From: Micractinium sp. NFX-FRZ
Lineage: Eukaryota; Chlorophyta; Trebouxiophyceae; Chlorellales; Chlorellaceae
Direction: 5' to 3'
Length of the DNA: 64,000 nucleotides
NCBI GenBank assembly: GCA_029339195.1
Contig: JAPTJF010000116.1
Coordinates: 79,018 to 143,017, forward strand
The position numbers and the translations under genes are program-made. The notes beneath the pieces were generated by a model. The model was not told the origin of the DNA. It did no database searches and saw nothing but the letters and a program-made list of their open reading frames with translations. Within the stretch, counting starts at the first letter, position 1, and every line of letters begins with the position of its first letter. Below, piece by piece: positions 59,901-64,000 of the stretch.

Positions 59901-62900
59901 GCGGTCATCCCACTGTCCCCCAACTCGGGGCTCATCGGGTGGGTGGGTGGGGTGGAGGATGAGGTGGGAGGCGGAACGGGGCGGCAAGGCGGGCGGGGTG
60001 GGGCGGCGAGGCGGCACTAGTGAGGCCAAGTACGGCGTGAGGCTGAGTACGGCCATGATAGTATTTTGGGTATGGGATGGTAGCGTGTTGCCTTGGCTGA
60101 AGCATTGTTGCGCTCCTACCCTCCGGATGGCCACTTGGGCTGAGGCAACTGCATTGGCGGATGGCCCCGCACTTGGGCCACTCCTCGTATCATGCGCGGC
60201 CACTCACCAAAGGCGCTTCTATCCCTACCCATCCCCCAATCACACGTTGTTGCCCCAGCTACTGCATCACCACCAACGGCGCCCTCACCGCCACCTTCGA
60301 CCTCCTGTACCCCTACCTCCCTGCAGCTGGGTGCCCAACACCGACACGTTGCACGCTTTGATCCGCGAGTACCGAGACGCCCGCAAGATCCCGCTAAATG
60401 TGGAGCACCGCCTGATGTTGGGCATGGCGCCCGACTACGACCACCTGACAGTCATACAGAAGGTGGAGGTGTTTGAGCATGCCATGGACAGCACCAGCGG
60501 TGAGTGGCCTATGTTTGATACACAATTAGTGCGATGGAAGTGGGACGGCATGCCATCGGCAACATTAGCGATGTGGGGCAGGTGGTGGGAGTAGGGGGTG
60601 TTGCATGGGGGCATGGTGTTGGGTAAGGCAGGGGTCCCCTAGGAGCAGAGAAGAAGAGGTTCAAGGTTGTTAGGGTGGAAAATAGCAGAGGTTAGTGGCG
60701 GGGGCTGCCATTTGGGATGGCCGGGAGGACAATACCGCGGGATCATGCCGTGCCGGTACCTGGGAATGCCGCTGGACTTGGTTCGTGCCACCTGTGCCCG
60801 CCTCAAACCCCTCGTCTTGCCCCCTTCCCCATCCTCCCCCCATGTGCCTGTCCTTGCCTTTGCCCTGCCTCCCACCCAGGCGAGGACCTGCACAAGGTTC
60901 TGTGGCTGAAGAGCCGCAACAGCGAGGTGTGGTTGGAGCGGCGCACCAACTACACACGCAGCACGGCAGTGATGAGCATGGTGAGGAGTGGCAAGGCCCA
61001 CTGGGGATATGGAGGAGCGTGGGCAGCTGGTCACCGCAGCCGCGCTGCCTTAGTTGGGCAAATGTGCACACTGCAAATTCATCCTCACATGTCTTGCTTT
61101 GCCTACCCCAACTAATGCCGCCGTTGTTGACCCCTATATAAGCGCTTCCGAATTTGCAAACTTGAGCCCCCTCCTTTCCCCATGTCTTACTTGCCCCAGG
61201 TTGGCTACATCCTTGGCCTGGGCGACCGCCACCCCTCCAACCTCATGCTGGACAGATACTCGGGTAAGTGTGATGGCAACAGAGTGGAGGAAAACCCAAC
61301 GAATAGTTGAGAAGGAAGGAAGGCAAAGGACTCTATCTAGGTCTAATGACAAGTGATTGCATTTCGAACAAGGATGTATGCGCACATTGCACTTGTTGTA
61401 CTCACCCGCCTCCCTACACACACCACATGGTGGGCAAGACCTGCCCACATTTGCTCCCGTTCACACGTTCACTATGGCAGCTTTGTATCAGCTCTAAGTG
61501 TTAATTCAAAACCATTGCCCTCGGCAAAAACTGCTCCCTCCAGGCAAACTGCTGCACATTGACTTTGGCGACTGCTTCGAGGCAAGCATGAACCGCGAGA
61601 AGTTCCCGGAGAAGGTGCCCTTCCGCCTCACACGCATGATGGTCAAGGCCATGGAGGTGTCGGGAATAGAAGGCAACTTCAGGTGGGTGTGGTGCATCTG
61701 GTGGGTGTGGTGGGCATTGAGGCATTGAGAACATTGAGGGCCCTCTCATGCGACGTGGAGGAAGTGGGGTGGAGGCGCGGCGGTTGCGAGGGAGGGGACA
61801 CTTTTGAGCGGATTCAGTGGGGGAAGGAGAAACCCGGCGGTTGCTGCCGGCTAGCTTAGGGCCGCATTTGTGGGAGCATCAGCGTTATGTTGCAGGCAGG
61901 GTATCCCTGCCCCAACCTGCAACCACCGCTCACCCTAGCACACAACTGGCACACGACGCAACCCTGCCTCCTTTACTCTGCCACCCCCCACACACCCCAC
62001 CCGGCAGGGCCACGTGCACCGAGGTGATGCGTGCGCTACGTGGTAACAAGGACAGCGTGATGGCCATGCTGGAGGCATTTGTGCACGACCCACTCATCAA
62101 CTGGAGGCTTCTCAACACGGGCGACAACCTACCTGAGGCGGCTGCAGGGCCAGCGGCAACAACAGCACCAACAGCAGCGCACCAGCACCAGCAGCAGGCG
62201 GAGGGCAGTGCGAGTGCCTCACCTATCAGCGGAGGGCGAGCAGGAGAAGCCGAGGAGCTGGCTGGCGGCGGGGGCAGCGGCGTGGCGCCGCCGGTACCGC
62301 TGCCTCAGAGCATAGCTGCCGACCTCCGCACCGCGCCGCCATCGCCGCCCCGACGTGACCTCACTCGCGAGCAAGTGTTGGCTGCTTATGGCGGTATTGG
62401 GGACGCCACCGAGGTGATTCAATCAGTTATTGGTGACGCGTTATCCGTGCTTTGCACTGGAGCAACAAATTGTGGCCTTGTAGAAGCATATGTGTGATTT
62501 GCTAGGGTGAAGCATCTGGCAAGTTGCAAATTACTTGGAGTTGAAGCAACCTCATACAACTCGTTGTGCAGCTTAGTGTGCATGCATTGCATTCTTTGTT
62601 TCCTTCCTTGCACACGCAGGTGTTGAACGAGCGAGCTGTTGCCGTGATGAAGCGGATGAGCGACAAATTGACAGGGCGCGACGCTGTGGCCGAGGGCATG
62701 GTGGCGCCCACCGAGCCGGACAGCGTTGCGCAGCAAGTGCAGCGGCTCATTGCGCTGGCGACATCCAATGAGGCACTCTGTCAGTCATACATCGGTGAGT
62801 GAGGGAATGGCAAGGGCTTGGGGGCTGGAATGGATGGCCCGGAAAAGCAAATGGGGGGCAACGAAGGCTGGGGTAGGTATCTGGGAAAGTGTGGTGGAGT

Positions 62901-63196
62901 GGGCCTTGTAAACAACGCGAATGCTGTTGCTCTGATAGCATTAACCTACATCCTGAAGTGCGCCATGACGGGAGCACGCTGCCGTTGCAACGTGATGGCA
63001 TGCGTTCGAGTGCTCGCCAATAGCAGCAGTGATGCGCTACTTGCGGGGCAGGTCGACACAAGAGGTGCAAGCAACCAGCGGTTGTCTCTTGAAACCCCCA
63101 CCACCACCATCACCACACACACACACACACCACCCCCACCCCGTCATTTTGTGCCCGTCATCCATTTTTATTGCAGGATGGTGCCCCTTCTGGTAG
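44979..63196 (+). CDS. TOR: Target of rapamycin (TOR) kinase, complete
   Basis: PIK-related Ser/Thr kinase controlling growth as the catalytic core of TORC1 with Raptor and LST8. About 36 exons encode roughly 2540 aa (human mTOR 2549, Arabidopsis 2481). It starts at 44979 with a Gly/Ala-rich leader ([18 protein letters not shown]). HEAT repeats fill about 45429-54190, the FAT region about 54550-58430, FRB 58430-59190, the kinase 59628-62120, and FATC 62620-63196. The last exon (63177-63196) completes CQSYIGWCPFW, the invariant TOR C-terminus. The second methionine (44991) is an alternative start. An Ala/Gln/Pro-rich spacer sits between kinase and FATC. TGTAA at 63377-63381 is a likely polyadenylation signal. 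At least eight junctions in this gene carry duplicated splice regions. Confidence 0.97.
45429..54190 (+). other. TOR HEAT-repeat region
   Basis: Exons 2-20 encode alpha-helical repeats that build the superhelical scaffold for Raptor binding. Recognisable blocks are [19 protein letters not shown] and [15 protein letters not shown] (45429-45658), RHLRLAG-type repeats such as [20 protein letters not shown] (46268-46514), [19 protein letters not shown] (47867), [18 protein letters not shown] (about 48100), and [19 protein letters not shown] (52239). Confidence 0.85.
54550..58430 (+). other. TOR FAT region
   Basis: TPR-like helical repeats that clasp the kinase. Blocks seen: [20 protein letters not shown] (54551-54750), [19 protein letters not shown] (55111), [19 protein letters not shown] (about 55340), [19 protein letters not shown] (56587-57050), and [19 protein letters not shown] (57280-57350). 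Confidence 0.9.
56471..56524 (+). repeat. Decoy copy of a TOR exon start
   Basis: The intron contains CCACAGCCTGTGCACCGCC followed by TTGGACATGCCCGAGG. This parallels the true exon start at 56581-56632 (CCACAGCGTGCGCCGCC, then CTGGACATGCACGAGG). The copy even translates similarly ([12 protein letters not shown] versus [12 protein letters not shown]). The offset is 110 nt. Confidence 0.9.
58430..59190 (+). other. TOR FRB domain (FKBP12-rapamycin binding)
   Basis: Split by one intron (58606-59055). [20 protein letters not shown] and [13 protein letters not shown] keep the Ser equivalent to human S2035. [13 protein letters not shown] keeps the Trp and Phe equivalent to human W2101 and F2108. 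The rapamycin-contact residues I can check are conserved. Confidence 0.93.
59628..62125 (+). other. TOR PI3K-like kinase domain
   Basis: The N-lobe has [18 protein letters not shown] and [19 protein letters not shown] (59720-59830). [20 protein letters not shown] crosses intron 60000-60327. [20 protein letters not shown] leads to the catalytic [12 protein letters not shown] (61200-61263) and metal-binding [10 protein letters not shown] (61555-61585). [17 protein letters not shown] and [19 protein letters not shown] complete it. All catalytic residues are present. Confidence 0.96.
62126..62415 (+). other. Low-complexity spacer between TOR kinase and FATC
   Basis: An exon tail encoding Ala/Thr/Gln/His, Gly and Pro-rich sequence ([33 protein letters not shown]). 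It ends with [11 protein letters not shown] before the FATC-proximal exon [13 protein letters not shown]. It corresponds to the variable negative-regulatory region of mTOR. Confidence 0.8.
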
Positions 63197-63690
63197 ATTC
63201 GTTGTTATTCTGCCAATGCGACAGAGAACCGTAGCCCTTGTACATTACTGATGCACTCGCCGGCCACGAGCACCTGTTCAAGCGGTGTTGGCCTGCGATC
63301 CTTGGTGCCTGCTCCACTCCACTATCTTTCCTTCCCTGCTATGCTCCTCTCGTATGCATCGCCAATAATGTCCTCATGTAACACATTGTGCCCGCATTCC
63401 CGGGAGTTTGAGCTAGGCGTGAGGTAGTGGCAACGGGTGAATTGCCAGGGGCGATTCAGTATTTTGCCCCAACGGGGGGAGGTGGTGGAGGTGTGTGCCG
63501 GAAGGGCAGTAGAGCTGTGTCAACCTGGGTGATGCACGGCAAGCGGGGGCCAACTGGCAAGCAGAGGGCAACAAGAGGGAGTGCAAGGTGAGGGGTGGGC
63601 TGGTGAGCTGCATCGCATGGATGATGCATCGGCTAGCAGCCCGGCAGCGTGCACGCTGCGCTCAGTTGCCCTCCCCTACTCCTCGGGATG
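63197..63690. other. TOR 3' flank
   Basis: 494 nt contain the likely poly(A) signal (TGTAA at 63377-63381) and then unremarkable sequence up to the minisatellite. No gene is seen. Confidence 0.5.
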
Positions 63691-64000
63691 GGGTGGGGGC
63701 AGCCCTTGCACCAATTGGAGAAGAGCGGCGGGCATAAAAGGGGTGGGGGCAGCCCTTGAACCAAACGGAGAAGAGCGGCGGGCCGGGGATGGGTGGGGGC
63801 AGCCCTTGAACCAAACGGAGAAGAGCGGCGGGCATAAAAGGGGTGGGGGCAGCCCTTGAACCAAACGGAGAAGAGCGGCGGGCATAAAAGGAGTGGGGGC
63901 AGCCCTTGAACCAAACGGAGAAGAGCGCCAAACGGAGATGGGTGGGGGCAGCCCTTGAACCAAACCGAGAAGAGCGGCGGGCATGAAAGGGGTGGGGGCA
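63691..64000. repeat. 50-bp minisatellite, six units, running off the window
   Basis: Units start at 63691, 63741, 63791, 63841, 63891, 63940 and 63990 with GGGTGGGGGCAGCCCTTG. They continue with AACCAAACGGAGAAGAGCGG and end CGGGCATAAAAG. Units 2 and 5 have altered ends (CCGGGGAT; CCAAACGGAGAT). All three minus-strand frames stay open because 50 is not a multiple of three, giving a 50-residue protein period. I see no start context or domain, so I treat it as non-coding. Confidence 0.92.

Noticed and set aside
63691..64000. Possible CRISPR array or repeat protein
   Set aside because: Units are contiguous with no spacers. The genome is eukaryotic. A 50-nt unit shifts frame every copy, so the open frames are accidental.

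Overview
The window is nuclear DNA of a green alga, most likely a Chlorella-type trebouxiophyte. The evidence is high GC content, about 120 short spliceosomal introns, plastid-type transit peptides, organellar and sucrose-metabolism genes of the plant type, TGTAA motifs (the chlorophyte polyadenylation signal) downstream of several stops, and an internal TTTAGGG (plant-type telomere) tract. I saw no bacterial, viral, transposon or CRISPR elements and no tRNA or rRNA.

Layout, left to right: (1) 1-5206 minus, plastid ABC1 atypical kinase, 3' end cut by the window edge; (2) 5479-7450 plus, mitochondrial carrier family protein; (3) 8070-19317 plus, sucrose-phosphate synthase in 28 exons; (4) 19644-21610 plus, organellar adenylate kinase; (5) 21946-23162 minus, small unrecognised plastid-type membrane protein; (6) 23880-26228 minus, unrecognised coiled-coil protein; (7) 26509-29358 plus, unrecognised coiled-coil protein sharing a short divergent promoter with (6); (8) 30003-34982 minus, PPR plus SAP-domain protein resembling pTAC3/PAP1 of the plastid transcription machinery; (9) 35209-36745 minus, LSM12; (10) 37279-41332 plus, RBM25-like splicing factor (RRM, RE/RD-rich, PWI); (11) 41760-44320 minus, TFIIH subunit p52/Tfb2; (12) 44979-63196 plus, the complete TOR kinase in about 36 exons; (13) 63691-64000, a 50-bp minisatellite running off the right edge.

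The genes are independent eukaryotic units and not a pathway cluster. Several are central to growth and expression: TOR signalling, TFIIH transcription and repair, splicing (RBM25), RNA binding (LSM12), plastid transcription (pTAC3-like), sucrose synthesis and adenylate balance. Exon boundaries were deduced by joining frames at GT-AG (and three GC-AG) sites with matching phase; most summed coding lengths are exact multiples of three.

The most unusual signal is not a gene. Many introns carry a decayed second copy of the sequence spanning their own splice junction (intron end plus first exon bases, or last exon bases plus donor), displaced by about 70-200 nt. I found about 20 such cases in six genes on both strands, some in three-copy ladders. 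They suggest that introns here lengthen by junction-straddling duplications, leaving decoy splice sites.
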